Below are positions 43,286-51,825 of a DNA stretch of 64,000 nucleotides, one piece after another; position 1 is the first letter of the stretch; the number at the start of each line of letters is the position of its first letter. The position numbers were made by a program, and so were the translations under genes. The notes under the pieces were generated by a model. That model was given only the letters and a program-made list of their open reading frames with translations, ran no database searches and had not been told where the DNA came from. Location: positions 62,001 to 126,000 of the forward strand of contig NZ_JAJQPD010000001.1 of assembly GCF_021228295.1 (NCBI RefSeq). The letters are read 5' to 3'. The stretch comes from Agromyces humatus. GTDB taxonomy: Bacteria > Actinomycetota > Actinomycetes > Actinomycetales > Microbacteriaceae.

Positions 43286-44086
43286 ATGGGCACGATCTCG
43301 GTCATCATTCCGAGTCTCGACGACGCGGACTTCCTCGCCGCCTGCCTCGACGCGCTCGCTCGGCAGACCCGCCCGGCCGACGAGATCATCGTCGTCGACA
43401 ACGGCTCGACCGATGCCACGCCCGACGTCGCCCATGCGGCGGGGGTCCGCGTGGTCACCGAGCCGACTCGCGGCATCTGGCCGGCCACCGCAGCCGGATT
43501 CGACGCCGCCCGCGGCGAGATCCTTGCACGACTCGATGCCGATTCCGTGCCCGCACCGAATTGGATCGCCGAGATCGAGCGGCGCATGGCGTTGCGCGAC
43601 CGGCCGACCGTCCTCACCAACGGCGGCACGTTCTACGGGCACAACGCCGCGGTTCGGTGGATCGCCCGAAACCTCTACATCGGCGGGTACTTCACGGTGA
43701 TCGGCGCGGTGTTGGGACATCCGCCGATCTACGGCTCGAACTATGCACTGCGCGCCGACGCGTGGCGGCAGCTTCGCCACCACGTGCACCGCGATCGTGC
43801 CGACCTGCACGACGACCTCGACCTCGCCTGGTCGCTGCGACCAGGCATGACGGTGGTTCGCGAGCCGCGCCTCGCGGTCTCGGTTTCGGCGCGCCCGTTC
43901 GACAGCCTCGGGGCGATAGGCAGGCGAGTGCGCATGGCATTCCATACGCTCTACGTCGAATCGGGCGAATGGCCCCCGCAGGAGCGACGCGCCGATCGCA
44001 GCACGGCGCCGGCGTGGGTGTGGGATGCTGCCGAGACCGAGGTGGCGACCCGCGATCACGACGGCGACGAACCGCTGCTCGCCTGA
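43286..44086 (+). CDS. GT2 family glycosyltransferase
   Basis: 266 residues. GT-A fold: ISVIIPSLDDADFLAACLDALARQTRPADEIIVVDNGSTDATPDVA, DxD-type metal site in LARLDADSVPAPNWI, and the acceptor-side region LHDDLDLAWSLRPGMTVV, where the D-D-L-D motif suggests the catalytic base. No membrane helix. Start ATG at 43286 follows a short leader; a GTG three bases earlier is possible. Divergent from the M28 gene; converges with the hydrolase gene, the stops being 14 bp apart. Sugar donor unknown. Confidence 0.88.
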   Translation: MGTISVIIPSLDDADFLAACLDALARQTRPADEIIVVDNGSTDATPDVAHAAGVRVVTEPTRGIWPATAAGFDAARGEILARLDADSVPAPNWIAEIERRMALRDRPTVLTNGGTFYGHNAAVRWIARNLYIGGYFTVIGAVLGHPPIYGSNYALRADAWRQLRHHVHRDRADLHDDLDLAWSLRPGMTVVREPRLAVSVSARPFDSLGAIGRRVRMAFHTLYVESGEWPPQERRADRSTAPAWVWDAAETEVATRDHDGDEPLLA

Positions 44087-44100
44087 CCGAAGAGCTGCGG

Positions 44101-45069
44101 CTAGGCCGCGGCGAAGAGCACCGTCATGTCGCGCACGAGCTGGTGCGGTGCCGTCTCGCACGGGCTGTGCCCCGTGCGGTATACGGCGAGGCGAGCGCCG
44201 ATCTCTCGAGCGAACCGCTCGTGCAGCTCTCGCGGCCAGAGGTCGTGCTCGCCGACCGCGACGAGCTTCGGCACGGGCGTCGCAGCGAGGCGCGCTCGCA
44301 CGTCGGGAGTGTGCATCATGAGGCCGATGATGTCGTCGACGCTCTCGCGCCGGGTGAGGGCGAAGCGCTCGCGCACGAACGCGAGTCGACCGGGTGGCAC
44401 CTTGTTCAGGTTGTTGCGGATGCCCCAGAGCATCAGGGCCGCCCCCTGCCGCGGGCTGGTGAAGCCGCTGATCGGGCCGATGCGCTTGACACCGCGGAAC
44501 GCCTGCCCGGGCTCGGGCGGGGCGCTCAACAGGGTGAGGCTCGCGAAGCGGTCGGGCCGTTCGAGCAGGGCGAGTTCGGCCAGCGTTCCCGCGAAGCTGT
44601 AGCCCAGCACATGGGCACGGCCGGCGCCGTCGTCGAGGACTGCCAGCAGGTCGTCGAGGAAGAGTCGCTCGTCGTAGTGGGTGCGCGGCGGGTCGAGGTT
44701 CCACGGACCGGCGTCGGCCGACTCGTACTGGCCGGCGAGATCGTACGACTCGACCCGGAATCCCGCTGCGGCGAACAGCGGGAACATGAGCACGAAGTCC
44801 TCCTTCGAGCCGGTCGCACCCGGGACCAGGACGATGCGATGCCCGTCGGTCGGGCCCAGCGCGATGTGCGCGAGGCGCCCGCTCGGCGCGTCGAACCAAC
44901 TGCGCTCGGTGCCGGGCGGCAGCCGCCGCCAGTCGAGATCGGCAATGGCCTCGTCGAGCGCGCGAGCGTCGTCGACCACGACCTGATCGATCGCTTCGAC
45001 CGAACCCGCCGATTCAGAGTTCTCTGGTCGGCGCCGGAATGCGCCGCGCACCCCGTCGAATGCCGCCAC
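44101..45069 (-). CDS. Alpha/beta hydrolase fold protein
   Basis: 322 residues from GTG 45069. The hydrolase core starts near residue 55 with GHRIVLVPGATGSKEDFVLMFPLFAAAGFRVESYDLAGQ (oxyanion/strand-3 region). Nucleophile elbow LGYSFAGTLAEL: Ser in G-Y-S-F-A-G, with Ala where most relatives have Gly. Acid in VAVGEHDLWP, His in YRTGHSPCETAPHQLV. LFLDDLLAVLDD precedes the elbow as usual. It could be an esterase or a haloperoxidase-like hydrolase. The first 50 residues are poorly conserved. Convergent with GT2. Confidence 0.8.
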   Translation of the reverse strand: MAAFDGVRGAFRRRPENSESAGSVEAIDQVVVDDARALDEAIADLDWRRLPPGTERSWFDAPSGRLAHIALGPTDGHRIVLVPGATGSKEDFVLMFPLFAAAGFRVESYDLAGQYESADAGPWNLDPPRTHYDERLFLDDLLAVLDDGAGRAHVLGYSFAGTLAELALLERPDRFASLTLLSAPPEPGQAFRGVKRIGPISGFTSPRQGAALMLWGIRNNLNKVPPGRLAFVRERFALTRRESVDDIIGLMMHTPDVRARLAATPVPKLVAVGEHDLWPRELHERFAREIGARLAVYRTGHSPCETAPHQLVRDMTVLFAAA

Positions 45070-45147
45070 GACCTCACCATACCGCCGCCCGGGTCGCTGC
45101 CAGCGAACACCGGGCGAGCACTCAGCGCCTCCGCTTAGGCTGGATGC

Positions 45148-45540
45148 ATGGCAACCGTTGCGCTCACCCTTGACGATTTCGAGAAGACCATCCTCGAAGG
45201 AGGCACCGTCTTCGTCGACTTCTGGGCGAGCTGGTGCGGCCCCTGCCTGCAGTTCGCACCCAACTACGAGGCCGCCGCCGAGGCGAACCCCGACATGACG
45301 TTCGCGAAGGTCGACACCGAGGCGCAGCAGCAGCTCGCGGCGGCGATGAACATCACGTCGATCCCGACGATCATGGCCTTCAAGGACGGCATCGGCGTGT
45401 TCGCCCAGGCTGGCGCACTCCCGCGCCCGGTACTCGACGACCTCGTCTCGCAGGTGCGCGAGCTCGACATGAACCAGGTGCGCGCCGACCTCGCGCGTCG
45501 CGAGGCCGAGGCGGCCGAAGCCGCCGAGCCCACCGCCTGA
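45148..45540 (+). CDS. Thioredoxin with C-terminal extension
   Basis: 130 residues. Thioredoxin fold with the classical active site FWASWCGPCLQFAP and cis-Pro NITSIPTIMAFKDG. VLDDLVSQVREL leads to an extra acidic-alanine tail (RREAEAAEAAEPTA), as in a common actinobacterial thioredoxin subgroup. Cytoplasmic protein disulfide reductase, reduced by thioredoxin reductase or a similar system not in the window. ATG at 45148. Promoter faces away from the hydrolase gene (79-bp gap). A hairpin lies between its stop and the next gene. Confidence 0.92.
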   Translation: MATVALTLDDFEKTILEGGTVFVDFWASWCGPCLQFAPNYEAAAEANPDMTFAKVDTEAQQQLAAAMNITSIPTIMAFKDGIGVFAQAGALPRPVLDDLVSQVRELDMNQVRADLARREAEAAEAAEPTA

Positions 45541-45562
45541 CGCGCGCCGACGACACGGTTGA

Positions 45563-45588
45563 GCCGACGACGACGTTCGGTCGTCGGC
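45563..45588. terminator. Hairpin between thioredoxin and membrane-protein genes
   Basis: GCCGACGAC (45563-45571) pairs perfectly with GTCGTCGGC (45580-45588) around an 8-base loop, in the gap between convergent stops. Suits a bidirectional terminator; no T-run. Confidence 0.6.
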
Positions 45589-45589
45589 C

Positions 45590-46207
45590 TCAGCGGTCGG
45601 GCCGCGCCTCGAGCGCGTGCTCGAGTCCGCTGAGGTCGAGTTCCACCTTGAATGGGCGGGCATTCCCCACGATGAGGGCCGGTACGCGCACGTACTGACC
45701 CCGCTGCCGCATCGCGTCGAGCGCATCTCGCCATCGCACGTCGGCCGCCTCCTCGAGGAAACCGGCATGCCGAGGGTGGTCACCGCCGACGAGTTGCACC
45801 CCGATTCGGTAGCGGCGAGACAGCCAGCGACTGGCCCGCGGCACCAGCACAGCGAGCTGCTGGGTGCCGCCGTGCAGCAGCGCGAGCTCGATCGCGGGCT
45901 GGTGGCGCTGCACGTCGGACACCGGCGCCACCGCGCGTACGCCGCGATCGACGTGCAGCGCGTCGACGAGTTCGAGGCCCTCGAGGGTCGTCAGGTCGCC
46001 CCACTGGTCGGGGTTCGCGCTGCGGCCCCCGCGCAGAAGCGAGCCGGCGAGCCACGCCACCGCGACCGCGAGCAGCGCGACGAACGGCCACAACACCCAG
46101 GGCGGGGCTTCGGGTCGCACGATCGAGGTCGCCAGCAGCAGCACCCCGACGACGATGAACGGAGACGGCTCCCAGGCGAACAGAGACTTCGATCGGGGCG
46201 CGGGCAC
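45590..46207 (-). CDS. Two-helix membrane protein of unknown function
   Basis: 205 residues. Two membrane helices at the N-terminus (about 15-30 and 38-58: SPFIVVGVLLLATSIVRP, WVLWPFVALLAVAVAWLAGSLL) are followed by a soluble domain of about 145 residues with no motif I recognise (LEGLELVDALHVDRGVRAVAPVSDVQRHQPAIELALLHGGTQQLAVLVPRASRWLSRRYRIGVQLV). Possibly a membrane-tethered protein. It starts 5 bp after the F420-type oxidoreductase stop on the same strand, so the two may be cotranscribed. Function unknown. Confidence 0.65.
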   Translation of the reverse strand: MPAPRSKSLFAWEPSPFIVVGVLLLATSIVRPEAPPWVLWPFVALLAVAVAWLAGSLLRGGRSANPDQWGDLTTLEGLELVDALHVDRGVRAVAPVSDVQRHQPAIELALLHGGTQQLAVLVPRASRWLSRRYRIGVQLVGGDHPRHAGFLEEAADVRWRDALDAMRQRGQYVRVPALIVGNARPFKVELDLSGLEHALEARPDR

Positions 46208-46212
46208 GAGGA

Positions 46213-47118
46213 TCAGGCTATCGCGCGCAGAGCGGGCAATCGCGCGGCCACCTCGTCGAGCACCGACTCGTCGCCGGCGTAGAGACCGTGCTCGCGTGGC
46301 CAGTGCGAGACGACGTCGGTGTAGCCGAGCTCGGCGGCGCGCCCGACGGCCTCGTCGAACGCCCCGGCACTCGCGAGGCTGTAGCGCGACCCATCGTCGA
46401 GCGATAGGGTTCGGCCGATCGTCGACGGGTCGCGCCCTGCCGCCGCGCAGGCGTCGTCGAGTCGGTGGATGAGGTCACCGACGCTGCGCCACCACGTGGC
46501 GTCGTCGTCGTGGTCGCCGCCCGTGGTCACCCAGCCGTCGCCGATGCGCACCGCGAGATCAAGCGCTTTCGGCCCGTTCGCTGCGAGGTGCAGCGGCATG
46601 CGGGGGCGCTGCGCGGGCTCGCCGACCATGCGCGCGCCGGCTGCCGTGTACCACTCGCCTTCGAACGAGATGCCGGATGCCCCGTCGGCGGCACCCCGTT
46701 CGAATCGGAGCAGCGCGTCGAGGCTCTCGGCGAACTCCGCGAAGCGGGCGAACCGCTCGCGCGGCGTCAGCTGCGGCTGGCCGAGCACGTAGGCGTCGAA
46801 TCCGGTGCCGCCGGAACCGAGGCCGAGCAGCACCCGTCCACCCGAGATCTGGTCGACGGTCGCGATGTCCTTCGCGAACGGTACCGGATGCCGGAAGTTG
46901 GGCGAAGCCACGAACGTGCCGAGCCCGATGCGACTCGTCACTGTTGCCGCCGCGGTCAGCGTCGGCACGGTCGCGTGCCAGCGCTCGCCGGCGAGCCCGC
47001 GCCATGAGAGGTGGTCGTAGGTCCACGCGTGGTCGAACCCGAACTCTTCGGCGCGGCGCCATCGCACCGCGGCCTCGGGCCAGTCGTACTGGGGCAGGAT
47101 GACGACGCCGAAACGCAT
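46213..47118 (-). CDS. LLM class F420-dependent oxidoreductase
   Basis: 301 residues, TIM barrel. MRFGVVILPQYDWPEAAVRWRRAEEFGFDHAWTYDHLSWRGL, then TSRIGLGTFVASPNFRHPVPFAKDIATVDQISGGRVLLGLGSGGTGFDAYVLG and MPLHLAANGPKALDLAVRIGDGWVTTGG. These are typical of the F420-utilising luciferase-like group (the GxGxGG-type phosphate loop is present). F420 use is inferred from the subgroup. It may reduce or oxidise an alcohol or secondary metabolite. ATG at 47118. The EamA gene ends 9 bp upstream on the same strand. Confidence 0.87.
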   Translation of the reverse strand: MRFGVVILPQYDWPEAAVRWRRAEEFGFDHAWTYDHLSWRGLAGERWHATVPTLTAAATVTSRIGLGTFVASPNFRHPVPFAKDIATVDQISGGRVLLGLGSGGTGFDAYVLGQPQLTPRERFARFAEFAESLDALLRFERGAADGASGISFEGEWYTAAGARMVGEPAQRPRMPLHLAANGPKALDLAVRIGDGWVTTGGDHDDDATWWRSVGDLIHRLDDACAAAGRDPSTIGRTLSLDDGSRYSLASAGAFDEAVGRAAELGYTDVVSHWPREHGLYAGDESVLDEVAARLPALRAIA

Positions 47119-47127
47119 GGCGCGAGT

Positions 47128-48180
47128 CTACGGCCCGTCGACGATGCGAGCGGATGTCGCGGGGCCGGGGACATGGCCGGCTGCTGCGGACTCGGGCTCG
47201 GGCTCGCGCGCGTGCGACGATCCGCTGTCGGTGCGCGACACGGGCACGAGGTCGATCTCGAGCGGCACCGGTTCGACGGCGGGCCGCTCGAGTCGCACGA
47301 GGACGATGCCGCCGAGGATGAGCACTCCGCCGAGCATCTGCACGGGACCGATCGCCTCGCCGAGCAGCACCCAGGCGACGATGCCGGCGAAGACGACCTC
47401 GGACAGGCCGAGGAAGGACGCGAGCCTCGTGCCGAGCATGCGGATGGCCTGGATGCCGGCGACGTAGGCGAACGCGGTCGAGACGGCGCCGACCGTGAGC
47501 ACGAGCACCCACCATGGGGCGGTGCCGCCGAGGAACGACATGTCGGTGAGCACGAACTCGAACGGCACGAGCCCCGTGAGTCCGGCGAGGCCGAGCACGA
47601 TGGCGCCGATGAAGACGCCGGACGCCGCGAGGGCGATGGGCGGCACGCCCAGGTCGTCACGCGCCCCGAGCACGTAGTAGACCGCGACACCGAGCATGGC
47701 GATGCCCGCGAGCGCGATGCCGACCGGGTCGATGGCGCCGCCCGCCGGGCCGATGACGAGCACGAGGCCCGCGATCGCGACGACGGAGCCCGCGAGCACG
47801 ACCCACTGCGGTGCCCGGCGGGTGCGCGCCCAGGCGAACGCGACGAGCGCCACCGGCGCGAGGTACTCGATGAGGAGCGCGGTGCTGACGGGGATGCGGG
47901 CGATCGAGGCGTAGAAGGCGAGCTGCACTCCGGCGACGGCGATGACCGAGTAGACGAGCACGGTCCACTTCGCGCGCCAGAGCGGGCGCAGGTCGAATCG
48001 CAGCGCGATGAGGCCGGGCACGATGAGCAGCAGTGCCGCGACCGAGACCCGCAGGAACACCGCAGCCCCCGGCGACCAACCCGCTTCGAGCAACGGCTTG
48101 ACGACCGCCCCGCCCGCGCCGAAGGCTAGGCCCGAAGCGAGCCCGAGCAGGATTCCGATGATGCCGCGTGATCCACGCAT
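47128..48180 (-). CDS. EamA/DMT family transporter
   Basis: 350 residues with ten membrane helices in two EamA halves: ILLGLASGLAFGAGGAVVKPLLEAGWSPGAAVFLRVSVAALLL begins half 1, and PVSTALLIEYLAPVALVAFAW and the second-half SFLGLSEVVFAGIVAWVLLGEAIGPVQMLGGVLILGGIVLVRLERP are typical. The hydrophilic C-terminus of about 40 residues is acidic. Exporter or importer of a small metabolite such as an amino acid; substrate not readable. ATG at 48180, with GGGAGC upstream, is the family start. Divergent from the CGNR gene (116-bp gap). Confidence 0.9.
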   Translation of the reverse strand: MRGSRGIIGILLGLASGLAFGAGGAVVKPLLEAGWSPGAAVFLRVSVAALLLIVPGLIALRFDLRPLWRAKWTVLVYSVIAVAGVQLAFYASIARIPVSTALLIEYLAPVALVAFAWARTRRAPQWVVLAGSVVAIAGLVLVIGPAGGAIDPVGIALAGIAMLGVAVYYVLGARDDLGVPPIALAASGVFIGAIVLGLAGLTGLVPFEFVLTDMSFLGGTAPWWVLVLTVGAVSTAFAYVAGIQAIRMLGTRLASFLGLSEVVFAGIVAWVLLGEAIGPVQMLGGVLILGGIVLVRLERPAVEPVPLEIDLVPVSRTDSGSSHAREPEPESAAAGHVPGPATSARIVDGP

Positions 48181-48296
48181 CGGGCGCTCCCTTGATCGGT
48201 CTGTGTGCTGGTGGCGATGTTCGCGAGTCACAGCCGATGTCATGACCGAACCGCGTTATGCTGGTTACACTACTCCGCACATCCGTCAGGAGTCAA

Positions 48297-48842
48297 ATGA
48301 TTTTCACCAATGACACCGAAGCCTCGCTCGGGTTCGCCGCAGCACTCGCCGACACCGTGCCCGAGGCATCCGATTCCGGCGACGACGAACTGTCGACGCC
48401 GGCGCAGCTGACCGCCCTGCTCGACGCCTGGAGATTCTCGGGGCGACGCGACGGCGACGATCGCGAGCTCATCGAAGTGCGCAGCGCCCGCTCACGGCTG
48501 CGCGCGCTCTGGTTGCTCGACCGCGACGACGCGGTCGACGAGGTCAACGACCTGCTCGTCGATGCTCGAGCACTCCCCCGACTGGTGCGCCACGACGACC
48601 TCGACTGGCACATCCACGCGACCGAGATCGATGCCCCGCTCGCCCGCCGCATCATGGTCGAGGCGGCGATGGCCTTCGTCGATGTCATCCGCGCCGACGA
48701 GATGGCGCGCCTGCGCGTCTGCGACGCCGACGACTGCGAGAGCCTCTACGTCGACATGTCGAAGAACGCCTCACGTCGGTTCTGCAGCACGCGTTGCGGC
48801 AACCGCATGGCGGTGCGGGCCTACCGGGCGCGCACGGCGTGA
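48297..48842 (+). CDS. CGNR zinc finger domain protein
   Basis: 181 residues. ABATE-type N-terminal domain (FAAALADTVPEASDSGDDELSTPAQLTALLDAWRFSG). C-terminal CGNR zinc finger from about 145: RLRVCDADDCESLYVDMSKNASRRFCSTRCGNRMAVRAYR, with four Cys (C-x4-C, C-x3-C). Probably a DNA-binding stress regulator. ATG at 48297 with CAGGAG upstream; the in-frame extension above it lies in promoter sequence. Divergent from EamA, so the 116-bp gap may hold a shared operator; no clear palindrome found. A strong hairpin follows. Confidence 0.9.
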   Translation: MIFTNDTEASLGFAAALADTVPEASDSGDDELSTPAQLTALLDAWRFSGRRDGDDRELIEVRSARSRLRALWLLDRDDAVDEVNDLLVDARALPRLVRHDDLDWHIHATEIDAPLARRIMVEAAMAFVDVIRADEMARLRVCDADDCESLYVDMSKNASRRFCSTRCGNRMAVRAYRARTA

Positions 48843-48850
48843 CGGAATGA

Positions 48851-48890
48851 CGAAGGCCCCCGCCCGTGCCATGCACGGTGGGGGCCTTCG
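48851..48890. terminator. Bidirectional terminator between CGNR gene and rpsO
   Basis: Arms 48851-48869 and 48873-48890 (outer bases CGAAGGCCCCC and GGGGGCCTTCG) pair almost fully, with one bulge and a CAT loop. It lies 8 bp after the CGNR stop and 61 bp after the rpsO stop on the opposite strand. Confidence 0.82.
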
Positions 48891-48951
48891 CAAGAAGTTC
48901 GCGGTGTCTTCGAGAGCCGCGCTGCCGCTCGAATGCGGCACAGGACTCCGC

Positions 48952-49221
48952 TTAGCGGCGCAGCCCGAGACGCTCGATGAGCTTGCGGTAGCGGTTGATG
49001 TCGACATCGGCGAGATAGCCGAGCAGACGACGACGCTGACCGACGAGGAGCAGCAGGCCACGACGCGAGTGGTGGTCGTGCTTGTGCTCCTTCAGGTGCT
49101 CGGTGAGGTCCTTGATGCGCTTGGTGAGCAGCGCGATCTGAACCTCGGGGGATCCAGTGTCACCGGGGTGCGTCGCGTACTCTTCGATGATCGCCTTCTT
49201 GACGTCTGCTTCGAGTGCCAT
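48952..49221 (-). CDS. rpsO: 30S ribosomal protein S15
   Basis: 89 residues, exact family length. [82 protein letters not shown] covers the four helices and the 16S rRNA-binding residues (LTEHL..HHSRRGL). S15 binds the central domain of 16S rRNA and helps assemble the small subunit. In most actinobacteria pnp follows directly. Here pnp is 18 kb away, on the same strand. ATG at 49221. The leader has a perfect palindrome and a -10-like TAGAGT, described separately. Confidence 0.98.
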   Translation of the reverse strand: MALEADVKKAIIEEYATHPGDTGSPEVQIALLTKRIKDLTEHLKEHKHDHHSRRGLLLLVGQRRRLLGYLADVDINRYRKLIERLGLRR

Positions 49222-49289
49222 AGATGGGATCCCCTCTCTCTTCGTTGCGCGCTGCCCGTGGCCGAATGCCTGGGCTCTCTTTGTGCGCG

Positions 49290-49318
49290 GCCGTCATGAC
49301 GGCAACCTCAATACTCTA
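49290..49318 (-). promoter_or_regulatory. rpsO leader palindrome and -10-like element
   Basis: GCCGTCATGACGGC (49290-49303) is a perfect 14-bp palindrome 69 bp upstream of rpsO, likely forming a leader hairpin. TAGAGT (49318-49313, minus strand) just above it fits a -10 hexamer; no good -35 was found. The palindrome could be the S15 autoregulation site or a plain leader stem. Confidence 0.5.
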
Positions 49319-49426
49319 CCAGAGCGGATGCCCCGTGGCCGACGGTCCCGCTGAGTCGAGGTCGCCCGCGGGGCTCGTCCTGCATTCGATGGAATACGAC
49401 CTCGCGTCGCATCGTTTTTCATACGT

Positions 49427-50527
49427 ATGAATGCGATTGCCGTGGATGTCGCCGTCATCGGCGCCGGTCAGGCCGGGCTCTCGGCGGCGTACCACCTGCA
49501 GCGGCGGGGTTTCGCGCCGGTCACCCGCGACCAGGGTGCCGGCGAGACGTTCGTCGTGCTCGACGCCAACGCGGCACCGGGTGGTGCGTGGCAGCATCGC
49601 TGGGCGTCGCTGCGGATGGCGACGGTGAACGGCATCCACGAGTTGCCGGCATTCCCCGTTCCGCCGGCCGATCCCCAGACGGCGAGCCGCGATGCACTGC
49701 CGCCCTACTTCGCCGAGTACGAGCAGCACTTCGGGCTCGAAGTGCAACGGCCGGTCCACGTTCAGGCAGTCCGGCGCGCCGACGACGACCCCGACGGGCG
49801 CCTGCTCGTCGAGACCGACCGCCGCACGTGGGCTGCACGCCACGTCATCAACTCGACCGGCACGTGGACCCGCCCCTTCCGCCCCTACTACCCCGGCGTC
49901 GAGCGATTCCACGGTCGTCAGCTCCACGTCGCCGACTACGTGTCGGCCGACGAGTTCGCCGGCAGGCGCGTCGTCATCGTCGGCGCGGGCGTGTCGGCGG
50001 TCCAGCTGCTCGATGAGATCTCTCACGTCGCCGAGACGCTCTGGATGACGCGCCGCGAACCGCAGTGGGTCGAGGAAGCGGACTTCGATCTTCCTGCGCG
50101 AAGTGCGGCGATCGCCGGCGTCGAGGAGCGAGTGCGACAGGGCCTGCCGCCGGGCAGCGTGATCTCGGTCACGGGCATGCATTGGACGCCGTGGGCGCGG
50201 GCGGCACAGGCACGCGGCGTGCTGGTGCGGCATCCGATGTTCACGGCGATCGAGGAGGACGGCGTCCGCATGCCCGACGGAACGCTCCTCGCGGCCGACG
50301 TCATCCTCTGGGCGACCGGATTCCGGCCGGCCGTCGACCATCTCGCCCCGTTGAAGCTGCGCACGCCCGCCGGTGGATTCCGCGTCGCCGACAGCCGCTC
50401 GCTCGACGAGCCGCGGCTGTTCCTCATCGGGTACGGGCCGTCGCAGTCGACCGTGGGCGCGAACCGCGCGGGCCGAGCGGCCGTGCAGCAGATCGTCGCC
50501 GAGCGGGTTGCGCCGGTCGCCGCGTAG
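49427..50527 (+). CDS. Flavin-dependent monooxygenase-like NAD(P)-binding protein
   Basis: 366 residues. FAD motif VAVIGAGQAGLSAAYHLQRRGF (GxGxxG), GGAWQHRWASLRMATVNGIHELPAFPVP, and second Rossmann motif RRVVIVGAGVSAVQLLDEI for NADPH. The C-terminus ILWATGFRPAVDHLAPLKLRTPAGGF and GYGPSQSTVGANRAGRAAVQQI is typical of the CzcO/TrkA-like flavin group. It probably oxidises a small substrate. ATG at 49427 is inside a perfect palindrome, so the leader is very short or absent. Convergent with the quinone oxidoreductase gene. Confidence 0.85.
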   Translation: MNAIAVDVAVIGAGQAGLSAAYHLQRRGFAPVTRDQGAGETFVVLDANAAPGGAWQHRWASLRMATVNGIHELPAFPVPPADPQTASRDALPPYFAEYEQHFGLEVQRPVHVQAVRRADDDPDGRLLVETDRRTWAARHVINSTGTWTRPFRPYYPGVERFHGRQLHVADYVSADEFAGRRVVIVGAGVSAVQLLDEISHVAETLWMTRREPQWVEEADFDLPARSAAIAGVEERVRQGLPPGSVISVTGMHWTPWARAAQARGVLVRHPMFTAIEEDGVRMPDGTLLAADVILWATGFRPAVDHLAPLKLRTPAGGFRVADSRSLDEPRLFLIGYGPSQSTVGANRAGRAAVQQIVAERVAPVAA

Positions 50528-50541
50528 TGGCGGCGCAGCCC

Positions 50542-51498
50542 TTACGGCACGATGACGACCTTGCCGAACACCTCGCCGGCGCGCAGCCGATCCATCTGGT
50601 GGGGCACCGCCTCGAGCGGATGCGGACCGTCGACGATCGCGCGAAGTGATCCGGCAGCGACGAGCGCTGCCAACTCGGGCAGGTCGCGGTTCGGAACGGC
50701 AGCGAGCAGGCGAACGGCGCGGCCGCCGTCGCGTTCGGCCTTGCGCGCGCCGGCGAGCGCGTAGCTCAGGATGCGTCGGGGCCGGCCGCCGATCGCGACC
50801 GCCTGGCCATGCGGTGCGAGCAGTCGCCGGTGCTCGGCGGACGACAATGCGCCGACGACGTCGAGGATGCGATCGAACGCATCGGCCACGGCTGGGATCG
50901 CACCCGCCTCGAAGCAGTCGGTTGCCCCGAGCTCGCGCAGGCGGTCGAGCTTCGCCGCTCGATCGACGACGGCGACGTGAGCGCCCGCCGCAGTGGCGAG
51001 CTGCAGCGCGAACGTGCCGACGCCCCCGCCGGCGCCGACGATGAGCACGCGCCGTCCGTCGAGAGTGCCGCGGTCGCCGAGCGCCTGCAGCGCCATGCTC
51101 GCCGCCTGCGGCAGCGCCGCGGCGGTGACGTCGTCGACGGCGGCAGGCAGCGCCACGACAGCGTCCTCGCGGGCGACGACGTACTCGGCGAAGCCGCCCC
51201 AACCGCTCGCAGTGAGCTCGCCGAACACCCGGTCGCCCACGCGGTGCCGCGTGACGCCGTCGCCGACGGCAACGACCTCGCCCGCGACATCCGACCCGAC
51301 GATCCGATGTTGAGGCCGGAACGGTGCGGCGATGCGGTTGAGTGCCTCGCCGATGACGAGGTCGACATCCCACGAGTTGAGCGACACGGCCGCGACGCGC
51401 ACCTCGACCTCGCGCATGCCGGGCGCCGGGCGCGGGATCTCGGCGAGGCGCAGGACGCGCTCGGGCTGCCCGTAGCGGTCGAGCACGATCGCACGCAT
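50542..51498 (-). CDS. Zinc-independent quinone oxidoreductase-like MDR protein
   Basis: 318 residues, medium-chain dehydrogenase/reductase fold of the quinone oxidoreductase type. MRAIVLDRYGQPERVLRLAEIPRPAPGMREVEVRVAAVSLNSWDVDLVIG, GSDVAGEVVAVGDGVTRHRVGDRVFGE, cofactor loop VLIVGAGGGVGTFALQLATAAGAHVAVV. The zinc-binding Cys cluster of true alcohol dehydrogenases is absent. It reduces a double bond or quinone with NAD(P)H. ATG at 51498 fits the family start; a GTG at 51519 would add seven residues. The stop is 14 bp from the convergent monooxygenase stop. Confidence 0.88.
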   Translation of the reverse strand: MRAIVLDRYGQPERVLRLAEIPRPAPGMREVEVRVAAVSLNSWDVDLVIGEALNRIAAPFRPQHRIVGSDVAGEVVAVGDGVTRHRVGDRVFGELTASGWGGFAEYVVAREDAVVALPAAVDDVTAAALPQAASMALQALGDRGTLDGRRVLIVGAGGGVGTFALQLATAAGAHVAVVDRAAKLDRLRELGATDCFEAGAIPAVADAFDRILDVVGALSSAEHRRLLAPHGQAVAIGGRPRRILSYALAGARKAERDGGRAVRLLAAVPNRDLPELAALVAAGSLRAIVDGPHPLEAVPHQMDRLRAGEVFGKVVIVP

Positions 51499-51619
51499 GA
51501 GGTGGGACGCAGTGGTCACGGCACGAGCGTATCGAGCCGTGCGGGTCTGCCGTGCGGGTCTTCGGTCCGATTTCGACGGCACCTTGCGTCGGGGCCCAGC
51601 GTGCGCGAGGCTGCTCCGC

Positions 51620-51814
51620 ATGAGCAAACCCGTCCTCGTCATGATCGGCGCCATCGTCGCGCTCATGGGCGTGATCTTCATGTTCCAGGGGTTCGGGGTC
51701 ATCGGCGGCAGTGCCATGAGCGGGTCCACGCTCTGGGCGGTTCTCGGGCCGATCATCGCGCTCGCCGGGATCGCGCTCGTCGTGGTCGGCCTGCGCCGCG
51801 GTCGCAGGGATTGA
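51620..51814 (+). CDS. Small two-helix membrane protein
   Basis: 64 residues: MSKPVLVMIGAIVALMGVIFMFQGFGVIGGSAMSGSTLWAVLGPIIALAGIALVVVGLRRGRRD. Two membrane helices joined by a short loop, ending in an Arg-rich tail inside the cell. This small type is common in actinobacteria and has no known function. It precedes the DUF488 gene by 11 bp, so both may be on one transcript. Confidence 0.72.
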   Translation: MSKPVLVMIGAIVALMGVIFMFQGFGVIGGSAMSGSTLWAVLGPIIALAGIALVVVGLRRGRRD

Positions 51815-51825
51815 GGCCCGGTGAC

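Noticed and set aside
43133..44899. Long in-frame extension upstream of the M28 gene, spanning the GT2 and hydrolase genes
   Set aside because: The M28 protein starts with a good signal peptide at 43132; the extension is antisense or out of frame to GT2 and the hydrolase.
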